From positions 1-64,000 of the forward strand of contig NZ_LAYQ01000006.1 in NCBI RefSeq assembly GCF_000988205.1: a stretch of 64,000 nt of DNA, given 5' to 3'. Source of the stretch: Corynebacterium minutissimum. GTDB taxonomy: Bacteria; Actinomycetota; Actinomycetes; Mycobacteriales; Mycobacteriaceae. Below, piece by piece: positions 41,811 through 51,820 of this stretch (position 1 is the first letter of the stretch; each line of letters starts with the position of its first letter). Position numbers and translations under genes: made by a program. Below the pieces are notes generated by a model, which saw nothing but the letters and a program-made list of their open reading frames with translations, was not told the DNA's origin and did not search any database.

Positions 41811-42745
41811 ATGGAGAATCCCGCGGATCTTGGACAGCACCCACAGCGCCTTTCAGCGGTGGAGCGTTTCGCTCGCGAGTATGGCTGGTGGCGCGTGGTG
41901 GCGATCCCCGTCATGGTCGTCATCACCGTGTGGGTGCTCGTTGACGTTTTCCGCTCCCCAGCTCAGGAGGCGGACGTGACGGCGGCAGGGGAGACGTCGA
42001 CAAGCAGCGCTACCGCAACCCCGTCCCTGCCCAAGGGGCCCGATCCTGCCAACGCCAGTGCGGTCGCTGCTGCCAAGGATGGCTTGCCCGCCGGCGGTGC
42101 CTTCACGGAGCAAGGTGATGAAACCTACCGCGATGCCGGCCCTTCCACCATGCACGCGGGCAAAGGTGGAAAACAGACCATCCGTTTTTCCGTGGAGATC
42201 GAAAATGGCGTGGACACCTCCGCCTACGGTGGGGATGCTGCGGTGGTCGCTCTGGTCGACGCCACCTTGTCCGACCCCCGCGGGTGGACCGCCAACGGAG
42301 ACTTCGAATTCATCCACGTCAAGGCCGATGACAACCCGGATACGCACATCCGGCTGACCTCACTGGGGACCACCGCAAAGCTGTGCGGTGCGCAGCTGGA
42401 ATCGGAAACCTCGTGTCACACGACGATTACCGGTGAATCCGCGGTCAACCTCAACGAGTCTCGCTGGGTGCGGGGCGCTGCGCCGTTTGAGGGGGATTTG
42501 GGCAACTACCGCCAGTACCTGATCAACCATGAGTTCGGCCACGCCATTGGTTACGCGGCCCACCAGCCTGTGGTGGCGAGGGTAAGCTCGCGCCCGTCAT
42601 GATGCAGCAGACGCTGAGCCTCAACAACGGGAAGCTCTTTGAGAAGGAACCAAACGAGGTGTATCCGGACGAGGACGTCACCTGCGAGCCGAACCCGTGG
42701 CCCTACCCGAATCCGGCTAATTCTGATCACGCCAAGCCCGAGTAA
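41811..42745 (+). CDS. DUF3152 metzincin-like exported protein; single frameshift
   Basis: The protein has a short cytoplasmic start, one membrane segment (VVAIPVMVVITVWVLVDVF), a low-complexity Ala/Ser/Thr linker, and a C-terminal DUF3152 domain (Rv3207c homologue). That domain has the metzincin-type zinc signature HEFGHAIGYAAH. Just after it, at CCT near 42566-42568, the frame breaks; the next frame gives the expected QPCGGEGKLAPVMMQQTLSL with a Met-turn-like MMQ and ends at TAA 42745. One T restored after 42568 rejoins it. The unrepaired frame stops at 42602. TAGCCT lies eight bases before ATG 41811. Confidence 0.82.
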
Positions 42746-42774
42746 GCCGCTCGAGATTTAAGGACTATTTCCCC

Positions 42775-43548
42775 ATGCCACTGCCACCTGAGCCCGTTCT
42801 TGCCGCCTTCAATGCCGAGTTTCACCCGCGCCGAACGCAGGGAGAGCTCGTGGGGTCTGCCTGGGATAACGGGATTCGCGTCGGGGATATCGTCTTTGCC
42901 GAGGCGCGGCCGTGGACTGGTTGGTCCGCTAAGGTACGCGAGAAACTCAGCGTGCCGGGAGCGCGAATCGCCCGCCCGGTTCTGACCGCCGATGGGCGCT
43001 ACACAGCCGCTGGGTGGAAGGCCACGCAATTCGTGGACGGTCAGCTGCGAGGCCGCATCGATGAAACCGTGCAGTTGGCACTGCGCCTTGATGACGCCCT
43101 CGATGTGGCCCCGCTGCCCACCATGGACCGGCGCGAGGATGTGTTTGCGCGGGCGGAGCGGGCCGCGTGGGAGGAGAGCGGCGAGGCTTATTCTGATGCT
43201 GAGCTTGCGCACCTCCCGTTGGTCACCGCTCACATGGATCTTCTGGGAACCACCATTTTTTCCGGAGCTAATCCGCCGGCTCTGATTGATATCGTGCCTT
43301 CTGCCGCTCCGCGTCCGGCGGGCTGGACCGCAGCGATAGTCATGGTGGATGGTCTGATCGCGGGGGCGGTGGATGGTGATATTTGCACCCGCTTTGCGTT
43401 GGTGCCCGGAATACAGCAGCTCTTGCTGCGTGCAGTGGCGTATCGCCGGTACGTCAATATCCTGCACCCGCGCTCCAAGGCGACCGTGCGTTCGAACATA
43501 GAAAGGGTCGAAGAGGCCCTCGTGTCCGCGGCATCTGACAGACTGTAG
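42775..43548 (+). CDS. TIGR02569 family protein (Rv3205c homologue)
   Basis: The 257-residue protein fits the actinobacterial TIGR02569 family. It starts with PPEPVLAAFNAEFHPRRTQG and keeps a degenerate kinase-like order, with LPLVTAHMDLLGTTIFSGAN in the catalytic-loop position and PALIDIVPSAAPRPAGW where a D-x-x pattern follows. ATP binding cannot be shown from sequence. It sits just before adnA, as Rv3205c does relative to Rv3202c. An AAGGA site lies ten bases before the ATG. Confidence 0.78.
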   Translation: MPLPPEPVLAAFNAEFHPRRTQGELVGSAWDNGIRVGDIVFAEARPWTGWSAKVREKLSVPGARIARPVLTADGRYTAAGWKATQFVDGQLRGRIDETVQLALRLDDALDVAPLPTMDRREDVFARAERAAWEESGEAYSDAELAHLPLVTAHMDLLGTTIFSGANPPALIDIVPSAAPRPAGWTAAIVMVDGLIAGAVDGDICTRFALVPGIQQLLLRAVAYRRYVNILHPRSKATVRSNIERVEEALVSAASDRL

Positions 43549-43551
43549 GGC

Positions 43552-46500
43552 GTGAAGTACAGCAGCGAATCCCCCACACGTTCCGGCGTCACGCTTCCTC
43601 CCTCGCCGGATGTCCGCCTTGTTCCCCGGAACCGCCGGGCCACGTCGCGCACATGGGATGTACCGGTGCCCGCGGAGGGCACGTGGCGGGTGCTCGGCGC
43701 GGCCGGGTCTGGAGTATCGAGCCTGCTGATCGACGTGGTCTTGGGCCAGCTCAACGCCGGGGCCGATGCCTCCGGCATCCTCGTCGTCGCCCCGTCCAAG
43801 GAATCCGGTTCGCTGCTGCGCCGGGAATTGGCAGAAAACCTCGATGATTATGCGGCACAAACATCGATGGTGCGCTCGGTGCACTCGTTGGCCTTTGCAT
43901 TGCTGCGCCAGAGCAGCGAGGAGGAGCTGCGCCTGATTACCGGCGCAGAGCAGGATGCGGTCATCCGCGAGCTGCTCCAAGGCCATGCTGCGGATGGCAG
44001 GGGTGCGTGGCCGGAGGAGATGCGGCCGGCCCTGGAGTACGTGGGTTTTGCGCGCCAGTTGCGTGACTTGTTGTTGCGTGCCATCGAACGGGGGCTGGGC
44101 CCGACAGAGCTCGAGGAGCTCGGGGAGCGCCATGCTCGGCCCATGTGGACTGCTGCCGGCGAGTTCCTGCGCGAATATGAGCGGACTCAGGCGCTGGCGG
44201 GTTCGCATTCCTATTCCGCGGCAGAACTGGTCAGCCAGGTGCTTTTGCGCCCTGAGCTACTGCGCGAGCACCCGTGGCACACCATCGTGTCGATGACGCC
44301 CAGTTGCTCGATCCGACCTCCGGCCAGCTGATCGCGGAGTTGGCGAAGACCGCCCGCCTCACCGTGATTGGTGGTGACCCCGACCAAGCGGTCTTTGCTT
44401 TCCGTGGTGCTAATTCGGAATTCCTCACCACGTGGGAGGCGGAGAACGAGCTGTGCTTAGACTCGACGCACCGCACTCCCTCCCCGGCCTGCGTGAGCGT
44501 CGTGGAGTCCCGCGGCACCTTGCGCGATGTCCTGGCCAACACGGTTCGCCGCCGGCACCTCGAGGACGGTGTGGACTGGCGTGATATCGCTGTCATCGTG
44601 CGCTCTACTGGGGATATCGGCCCCGCCCGGCGCACGCTGCTGTCTGCTGGCGTGCCGGTGCACATCAACCCCACGGACGTGGTGCTGGCGGAACAGCGCT
44701 TGGTCAAGGCGGTGCTTCTGGCTCTACGTGCTTTGGAGAATGAGCTTGAGCCCGTGGAGCTCGAGGACCTGATTACCGGTCCTGTCGGCGGTGCGGACCC
44801 AGTCACGCTGCGGAGGCTCATTCGCGGCCTGCGCCGTTGGAAGCCGGAGCAGCGCGGTATGGACACGCTGCGAGAGCTGCTGGATGGTGAGTTGCCGGAC
44901 TTCAACAACCTCCTGACTGAGCGCGAAGAAGCGATCCTGGCCCGCATTCGCGGGGTGCTGTCGGCCGGGCGTGCGGCCTTGCAGCAAGGCGCTGCTGTTG
45001 AGGAAGTCCTCTGGGAGGTGTGGCAGGCCACCGGTTTGGACACGCGCCTGCAGGCGGCAGCCTTGCGCGGCGGTGCCGCGGGTTCGCAGGCGGACCGAGA
45101 CCTGGATGCCATGATGGCGCTGTTCGATGCCGCCGGTGACTATGCCGAGCGCCGCCCGGCGGCCTCCCTAGAGTCCTTCATCCTGCACATCACGGAGCAA
45201 GAATTGCCCACCGGCGTGCGGGATCGTCGCTCGGCGCTGCCTGATGCGGTAGAGATCCTCACCGCGCACGGCGCGGTGGGCCGCGAGTGGGACACCGTCA
45301 TCGTGGCGGGCGTTCAGGAAGGAACGTGGCCGTCGGTAGGGGAGACCGGCTCTCTCTTCGGGCAAGAGGACCTCATCGATCTCCTAGATCGCGGCATCAC
45401 ACCCGGCACCCCAGTCAGCCACGTGTCGGGGCGCTTGGCGGAGGAGCGCCGGCTCTTCCACGTGGCCACCACGCGTCACCGATGCCGCCTGCTCGTCCTC
45501 GCGGTGGATTCGCCGGAGAGCGATGTGGCCGAGGAGCCGTCGCGCTTCATCGATGAGTTCCTGTCCGCCCGCGGTGTCGATGTCCCAGGAGCACAAGCGC
45601 GCCGGGAAGCGGGTAAGTGGCTGGCGCGCCAGGCCTGGCCACGCGAGCTGGGCCTCGAGGTTCCGGAACCGAATCCAGTGACGTTGCCCAGTGCGGCTAG
45701 TGGGGAGGAAGAGCTCGATCCCCTTGACGTCTCCGTGCTCTCGGTTCCCGCCTTCGTGGCGCAGCTGCGGCGTTGCGCTACCGATCCGGAGACGGGTGAG
45801 GCCGAGCGCTCCCAAGCGGTGCGGCAGTTGGCCCGTCTGGCCGAGGCTGGGGTTCCGGGGGCGCACCCGGATCAGTGGTGGGCCGCCCGCGGCATCGCCT
45901 CGGAGCTGCCTCTGCATGGTTCCAGTACCGTGTCGCCGTCCCGGGTCGATGCCCTGCTCACGTGTCCGCTCAATGCGGTGCTCGGGCAGCTCGTCGAGGA
46001 TGACTCAGCGGATATCAACCTTCTGCGGGGAAATTTGGCGCATGCTTTCCTGGAGGCGCTGGGCCGGGGAGCTGCCGCTGAGCCTGCGAAGCAGCTCGTG
46101 GTTGATGCCTTCGCCGCGCTGCTTGATGGCCCCGCGTGGCGCCGCGAGGCTGAGCGCGCGGACTTTGAGCGCCTTATCGACCGCACCCACAGCTGGGTGC
46201 TCTCGAGCTCGACGTCACTCGAACCCGTCGGCGTTGAGGTTCCCGTCACCGTGGACATCGGCCCCGATGTCACCATTCGTGGGTTCATCGACCGGCTGGC
46301 GAAGGCCGGTGAGGACTACGTTGTGGTGGATCTCAAGACCGGAACAACGGTTCCCTCTAAGGCCAGCGCCCAGGATAATACCCAGCTCATGACGTACCAG
46401 CTGGCCCTGGCACACGGTGAACTCGTCACGGCACCAGCAGACTCTGACGGCGAGCCTCAGTCTGTATCCATCCGGACCGGTGCCGGCCTGCCGCGTGGCG

Positions 46501-46727
46501 GCGGTGTGCTGGTGTACCCGCGATCCAGCGCTGCCTCCGTGTCCACCCGGGAACAAGCCACCAAGCCCCCGGAGGAACTCGAGGAATTTGCGCAGGCGCT
46601 ACCTGCACTCGTAGCCGAGCTGCGCGGACCGGGGCTGACCGCGCGTGAAAACGCCGATTGTGATCGGTGCCCGATCCGCCCTATTTGCCCTGTGATGAAT
46701 GAAGGAGCTCTGGTAACCGATGCCTAA
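43552..46727 (+). CDS. adnA: AdnA, UvrD-like helicase/RecB-like nuclease subunit; single frameshift
   Basis: AdnAB resects double-strand breaks. This subunit reads as about 1058 residues once a -1 shift near 44288 is repaired: HPWHTIV is followed in the other frame by DDAQLLDPTSGQLIAELAKT. The Walker A region is GAAGSGVSSLLIDVV, with Val in place of the catalytic Lys, and Walker B is DDAQ instead of DEAQD, so this motor is probably inactive. Motif III-like GGDPDQAVFAFRGA remains. The C-terminal nuclease has EDYVVVDLKTGT and iron-sulfur cysteines (LLTCPLN, then CDRCPIRPIC). It overlaps adnB by eight bases. Confidence 0.87.
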
Positions 46728-49700
46728 GAACCCCACCCAACACTTCAGTCCTGAGGAGCTGGCCAGCGCGCTGGGGAAGCCTTTTCCTCCCACCGCAGAG
46801 CAAGCCGCAGTCATCGACGGTCCACTCGGGCCGAAACTGGTCGTGGCCGGCGCGGGCGCTGGTAAGACGGAGACGATGGCCTCGCGCGTGGTGTCGCTGG
46901 TCGCAAACGGGTTGGTGCGGCCCGAGCAAGTCCTGGGCCTGACCTTTACCCGCAAGGCAGCCCAGCAGCTGGAGCAGCGCATCCGCCGCCAGTTGCTGAC
47001 CCTGCGTTCCTCAGGAATCCTTGCTCCGGGCAGCCCAGCGGCAGAGGCAGTGGAGAATATCGCGCCTAACGTCTCCACCTATGACTCCTACGCGGGTGAT
47101 CTGGTCCGCGAGTATGGCTTGCTCATGCCGGTGGAGCCGAATGCCCGCATTATCACTGAGGCGGAGCGCTATGCCATCGCCCACGAGGTCGTCAGCAACT
47201 ACACGGGCTCGCTGAGCACCGATAATGCCGTGGCCACGGTCACCGCCACCTTGCTCAAACTGGCAGAGACCATGGACGGGGAGCTCAAGGATCCCCACGA
47301 TCTGTATGAGCACGAGGACATCTTCCGCAAGACCGCAGAGGACCTAGAGAAGAGCAAGAGGACCAGCGGTGAGTACAGCCAAAAGCTGCAGGGATACCTG
47401 GATACCCAACGCCTGCGCCTGGAGTACCTGCCCTTGGTGGAAGCACTGAAGAAGGAACAGGCGGAGCGGGGCGTCATCACCTTCGGCGAGCAGATGTCCA
47501 TCGCTGCCACCCTGGCCAAAAACTTCCCCCTCTTGGGCGAGCAACAAAGCGCGCGGTATCGCGTGGTCATGCTGGATGAGTACCAGGACACTTCCCACGC
47601 GCAGCGCATCCTGCTGCGTTCCCTCTTCGGTGGTAGGCGCGAGGGGCTCTCGGTTACCGCGGTCGGTGACCCCATGCAGTCCATCTATGGCTGGCGCGGG
47701 GCGACGGCGGAAAACCTCGAGGCCTTCGTCACGGACTTCCCGCAGGCTGACGGCACCCCGGCGCCCAAAGACCAGTTGACCACCTCCTGGCGCAACCCCT
47801 CGACGGTGCTGGGGATGGCCAATGACGTGGCCTCGAAGCTCTTCTCCGAAAGCCCGGGCGAGCGGCCGGTGGATGAGCTATCGCCGAAGCCCACCGCGCC
47901 GGCAGGCACGGTAGAGCTGGGCTATTTCGCCTCCGAAGATGAGGAACGAGACTTCATCGCAGAGCACCTGCGTCAGCTCTATGAGTCCACGCCGGAGGGT
48001 GAGGACTTCAGCGCCGCAGTACTCGTGCGCACCAATAAACAGTCGCCGTTGATCGCCGCGGCCCTGGACAAGGCCGGGGTCCCCAACGAAATCTTTGGTC
48101 TCGGCGGGCTGCTCTGGCAGCCGGAGATCCAAGACCTCGTAGCGGTGGCCACCTTGCTGGTGCGTCCGCAGGACACCGCGGCGGCGCTGCGCGTGCTGAC
48201 CGGGCCGATGTGCGGCCTAGGTATCGCCGACATCCAGGCGCTGCATTCGCGCCAGCGCAACCTTGCCGGTGCCGCGGAGGGGCGCACGCGCTGGGAGGGC
48301 GGTGATCCCTTGGCACACCTGGCTACCCAGATCGAGGACATCACCGCAGAGGGGCCTGACCAGGTGCTGGGGCTTGCCGACGCCCTCGCAGACCTCGGCG
48401 AACGCGAGCGCTACAGTGCCGAAGGTCTAGAGCGCATGGAAGAGGTTTCCTCTAAACTGCGCTACCTCCGCACCTATTCCCTGGGAAAGTCGCTCAACGA
48501 CATTGTCGCCGATATTGAGTTGCTCTTTGGTCTGCGTACCGAGGTCTTAGCCTCCGGGAAGCCAGGCGGGGCAACACACCTCGACGCCTTCGCCGACGTC
48601 GTCGCTGGTTTCCACGGGGAGGGCCTAGCCGGGCTCCTGGACTATCTTGAGCTGGCTAAGGAGAAAGAAGACGGCCTTGAGCTGGGAGAGGTCCCGCTCG
48701 TGCGCAACCGCGTCCACATCATGACGGTGCACAAGGCTAAGGGCTTGGAATGGGAACACGTCTGCGTGGCACACGCGGATTCCACAAGCTATAAGGCGCA
48801 GGCGGAGACTTTCCTGACCAAGATCGAAAAAGCACCGGGTGATGAGGATGTCATCGATGTCCCCGAGGACGCGGTGACACGCTCCGACTTCGACAAGGCG
48901 TGTGAGGCTTTCAAGGAACAAAACCGCGAGTTCCAAGCAGAGGAAGCAGCCCGCCTGTTCTACGTGGCGATGACCCGCACCGAGTCCACCCTGACGGTGA
49001 CTGGCTCCGGAACCAATAAGGCGAAGGGCAAGAGCAAGAAGGGCCCGTATTCCTACCTGCAACTGCTGGCGGATAAGCACCCAGAGCTCGTCGTCCACTG
49101 GGAGGTCCCCGAGAACCCCGTGGAAGACGAAGAGCGCTCTGTTACGGAGGCCTCCTTCCCTGCACTAACCCCGCAACCGGAAGCGCTCAAGGCCGCAGAC
49201 GCGGTGCGCGCGGCAATGGAGAACCTGCCACCGCTGCGCGATGGCGAGGTCTTTGGACTCTGGGAGCAGGAGGCGAGCGCGCTCATCGAGGAACACAAAG
49301 CCCTCCAAGCCCCGGTGGTCGATGTGGAGCTGCCTGGCGAGTTGACAGCCTCCGACATGGTGGCGATGTCAGCGGATCCCACTCAGTTTGCCCGCCGCCA
49401 GCGCCGCCCCATTCCCTTCAAACCCAACTCCTATGCCAAGCGCGGCACCGCCTTCCACGCCTGGCTGGAGGATCGGTTTGGGGCGCCTGCCTTGCTGGGG
49501 GAGGACGAGCTGCCCGGCTCCCACGATGAGCCGGACCACGACCTGGAATCACTCAAAGAGTCTTTCCTAGCTTCGGAGTGGGCGCAGCGCACACCTGCCT
49601 ATGTGGAAGCGCCTTTTGAGATCACCATTGGGGACTCGGTAGTTCGCGGCCGCATGGACGCGGTTTTTCAGCAGCCGGATGGTTCCTGGCTCATCGTGGA

Positions 49701-49932
49701 CTGGAAGACTGGCCGCCGCCCGCAGGGTGCTGCACTGAACTCGGCGCAGATTCAGCTCGCCGTGTACGCGGAGGCATGGCGGCGTATTCACGGCGTGGAG
49801 ACCGTCCGCGCGGCGTTCTTCTATGTGCATGAGAACTACCTTTTGGAGCCGGATGACTTGCCCACTGGAGCACGGCTGGCTGAGCTTTTAAGCTCTGCAG
49901 TTTCCACGCCACCAGGGTTGAGTCTAAGGTAG
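46720..49932 (+). CDS. adnB: AdnB, lead UvrD-like helicase/nuclease subunit
   Basis: The 1070-residue protein is the active motor partner of AdnA. It has an intact Walker A (VVAGAGAGKTETMASRVV), motif Ia (LTFTRKAAQQLEQRI), Walker B (VVMLDEYQDTSHAQ), motif III (VGDPMQSIYGWRGA), motif V/VI regions (VHIMTVHKAKGLEWEHVCVA, ARLFYVAMTRTES) and a RecB-type nuclease domain at the end (KRGTAFHAWLEDRFG with its His, GSWLIVDWKTGRRPQ with D-x-K). Gene order and sizes match Rv3202c-Rv3201c. The start lies within the adnA end, so translation is coupled. Confidence 0.93.
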   Translation: MPKNPTQHFSPEELASALGKPFPPTAEQAAVIDGPLGPKLVVAGAGAGKTETMASRVVSLVANGLVRPEQVLGLTFTRKAAQQLEQRIRRQLLTLRSSGILAPGSPAAEAVENIAPNVSTYDSYAGDLVREYGLLMPVEPNARIITEAERYAIAHEVVSNYTGSLSTDNAVATVTATLLKLAETMDGELKDPHDLYEHEDIFRKTAEDLEKSKRTSGEYSQKLQGYLDTQRLRLEYLPLVEALKKEQAERGVITFGEQMSIAATLAKNFPLLGEQQSARYRVVMLDEYQDTSHAQRILLRSLFGGRREGLSVTAVGDPMQSIYGWRGATAENLEAFVTDFPQADGTPAPKDQLTTSWRNPSTVLGMANDVASKLFSESPGERPVDELSPKPTAPAGTVELGYFASEDEERDFIAEHLRQLYESTPEGEDFSAAVLVRTNKQSPLIAAALDKAGVPNEIFGLGGLLWQPEIQDLVAVATLLVRPQDTAAALRVLTGPMCGLGIADIQALHSRQRNLAGAAEGRTRWEGGDPLAHLATQIEDITAEGPDQVLGLADALADLGERERYSAEGLERMEEVSSKLRYLRTYSLGKSLNDIVADIELLFGLRTEVLASGKPGGATHLDAFADVVAGFHGEGLAGLLDYLELAKEKEDGLELGEVPLVRNRVHIMTVHKAKGLEWEHVCVAHADSTSYKAQAETFLTKIEKAPGDEDVIDVPEDAVTRSDFDKACEAFKEQNREFQAEEAARLFYVAMTRTESTLTVTGSGTNKAKGKSKKGPYSYLQLLADKHPELVVHWEVPENPVEDEERSVTEASFPALTPQPEALKAADAVRAAMENLPPLRDGEVFGLWEQEASALIEEHKALQAPVVDVELPGELTASDMVAMSADPTQFARRQRRPIPFKPNSYAKRGTAFHAWLEDRFGAPALLGEDELPGSHDEPDHDLESLKESFLASEWAQRTPAYVEAPFEITIGDSVVRGRMDAVFQQPDGSWLIVDWKTGRRPQGAALNSAQIQLAVYAEAWRRIHGVETVRAAFFYVHENYLLEPDDLPTGARLAELLSSAVSTPPGLSLR

Positions 49933-49974
49933 TCTCACGAGGAAATCCGCATCATCTAGGGAGGTTGGCGCTTC

Positions 49975-51086
49975 GTGCCCAAGCACTTAAGAAAACGCAT
50001 TACGTCGCGTTTTTTATCGCAGGTTGAGCTGACCTCGCAGCCTGACCACGCGTTGCTCGATGTCATCACGATTCCGCGCACGCAAAGCACCAGCCCGTGG
50101 AAGCAACTGGCGCGCCGCGTGATATGGGCCATGGGGCTGATGGTCTTTGTCACCATCATCGTCTTTTTCGACGGTGACGGGTATAGCGAGGATTTGTCTT
50201 TCTTGGATGCGGCTTATTACTCGGCGGTGTCGCTGACCACTGTGGGCTACGGCGATATTGTCCCTGTGACTCCCACCGCGCGCTTCATTAACCTTATTAT
50301 CGTTACCCCGGCCCGCCTGCTCTTCCTTGTTTTGTTGGTCGGTGCTACCTTGTCGGTTCTGACGGATCGAGCCCGTCGCACGTTTGAAATCCAGAATTGG
50401 AGAAAGCAATTGCGTAACCACACCGTCGTCATCGGCTATGGCACCAAGGCGCCGGTGCGGTCGCCGCGCTGATCGCCGACGACGTCCCCGCCTCCCAGAT
50501 CGTTGTTGTTGATAACAACCGTGCAGCCTTGGCCAGTGCCGAGCACCACGGCCTCGTCACCATCTATGGCTCCGGAACCAAGCAGGACGTCCTGCGCATC
50601 GCCGGCGCGCAGCATGCATCCTCCGTAGTGGTGACTCCGTCCACGGACGATACCGCGGTGCTGTGTACGTTGTCCGTGCGCGAGCTTAACCCTAAGGCCA
50701 AGGTGGTCGCGTCTGTGCGTGAATCTGAAAACCGCCACCTTCTCCTTCAATCCGGCGCTGATTCGGTGGTGACCTCGGCGGAGACGGCCGGCCGCCTCCT
50801 GGGCCTCGCTACCGTAACGCCAACCGTGGTGGAGATGATGGAGGATCTCCTCTCACCAAATGAGGGTTTCTCCGTGGCGGAGCGCGCGGTGCGCGAATTC
50901 GAGGTGGGCTCCAACCCGCGCCACCTCGCTGACATTGTCCTGGCCGTCTTGCGCAACAACGAGCTGCACCGCGTCGACACGGCAGATGCGTACGCGCTCA
51001 AGCCCGGTGACCGCCTGCTCTACATCAAGCACGAGATGCAGCAGGCCGCGGAAGATTCCGATGAAGACGAGGACGAAGGCAACTAA
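49975..51086 (+). CDS. Potassium channel with RCK/TrkA regulatory domain; single frameshift
   Basis: The first part has a membrane helix (VIWAMGLMVFVTIIVFFDGD), a pore loop with the selectivity filter SLTTVGYGDIVPVTP, and a second helix (FINLIIVTPARLLFLVLLVG). The RCK/TrkA-N domain begins NHTVVIGYGTK, where the frame breaks: the next frame gives the expected GAGAVAALIADDVPASQIVV and continues through TIYGSG, DDTAVLCTLSVRELNP and a TrkA-C part to TAA 51086. One G restored at 50448-50449 repairs it. An unrepaired reading stops at 50472. It corresponds to Rv3200c; the end is very acidic. Its stop overlaps the nudC start. Confidence 0.87.
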
Positions 51087-51820
51087 TGTTCCTTCCTGTC
51101 ACCGAGACCGGCCGCGTCCCGGTTACGCCACAGGGCCAGCCGGTCTTTCTGGCTGAGCCGGCGGGGGACATCGTGGTCACGGCCGGGGCCATCCATGCTT
51201 TCCTACTGGGCACCGAGGCCGCCGAGCGGCTCGGCTCGCTGCGTGATGCCACCTTCTTTAACGGTCAGCGCGACATCCTTAAAGCCCTGCACCTGATCCG
51301 TAACCGTCGGGAAGCGCGCTTTGATCCGCGCAGCGGCCGCGAGCTGTCTTATCCTGCGCCCGGGGCGGTGGGGCGCGACGGCGAGCGCCTCGTCTTCCCA
51401 CGCCTTGATCCCGCCGTCATCGGTATTATCCGTCACGCAGACTCGGACCAAATCCTGTTGGCTCGTAACCGCCACCGTCCTAACTTCTTCTCCTTGATTG
51501 CCGGCTATGTGGATCCCGGTGAGACCCTCGAAGAAGCGATGATCCGGGAGGCACTGGAAGAGACCGGCCGCCGCGTGGAGTCAGTCAAGTACTGGGGTTC
51601 ACAGCCGTGGCCGCCGAGCGGTTCGTTGATGGTGGGCTTTTCCGCGGTCACGGAGGATGTCCAGCCCGTGTGCGATACTGACGACGAGCTCGCTGAGGTG
51701 CGGTGGGTGTCCCGCGCCGAGCTTCCAACAATGACCATTGCCCGCCAGGGCTCAATTGCACACACGATGATTATGGAGTGGTTCCACGGTGATGAGACCG
51801 GATCTGTCCCTGCTCGATGA
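51086..51820 (+). CDS. nudC: NudC-type NAD(H) diphosphatase (Nudix)
   Basis: NudC hydrolyses NAD(H) and can remove NAD caps from RNA. The Nudix box is complete: GYVDPGETLEEAMIREALEE then TG. The family-specific SQPWP motif is present as YWGSQPWPPSGSLMVGF, slightly altered after SQPWP. The zinc ribbon that usually precedes the catalytic domain has lost its cysteines: the place reads ARFDPRSGRELSYPAPG. The 244-residue protein is homologous in place to Rv3199c, starts in the TAATG overlap with the channel gene and ends inside the uvrD2 start. Confidence 0.9.
   Translation: MFLPVTETGRVPVTPQGQPVFLAEPAGDIVVTAGAIHAFLLGTEAAERLGSLRDATFFNGQRDILKALHLIRNRREARFDPRSGRELSYPAPGAVGRDGERLVFPRLDPAVIGIIRHADSDQILLARNRHRPNFFSLIAGYVDPGETLEEAMIREALEETGRRVESVKYWGSQPWPPSGSLMVGFSAVTEDVQPVCDTDDELAEVRWVSRAELPTMTIARQGSIAHTMIMEWFHGDETGSVPAR

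Noticed and set aside
42727-44208. Minus-strand open frame of 493 codons
   Set aside because: Antisense to TIGR02569 and adnA; composition typical of a reversed coding strand.
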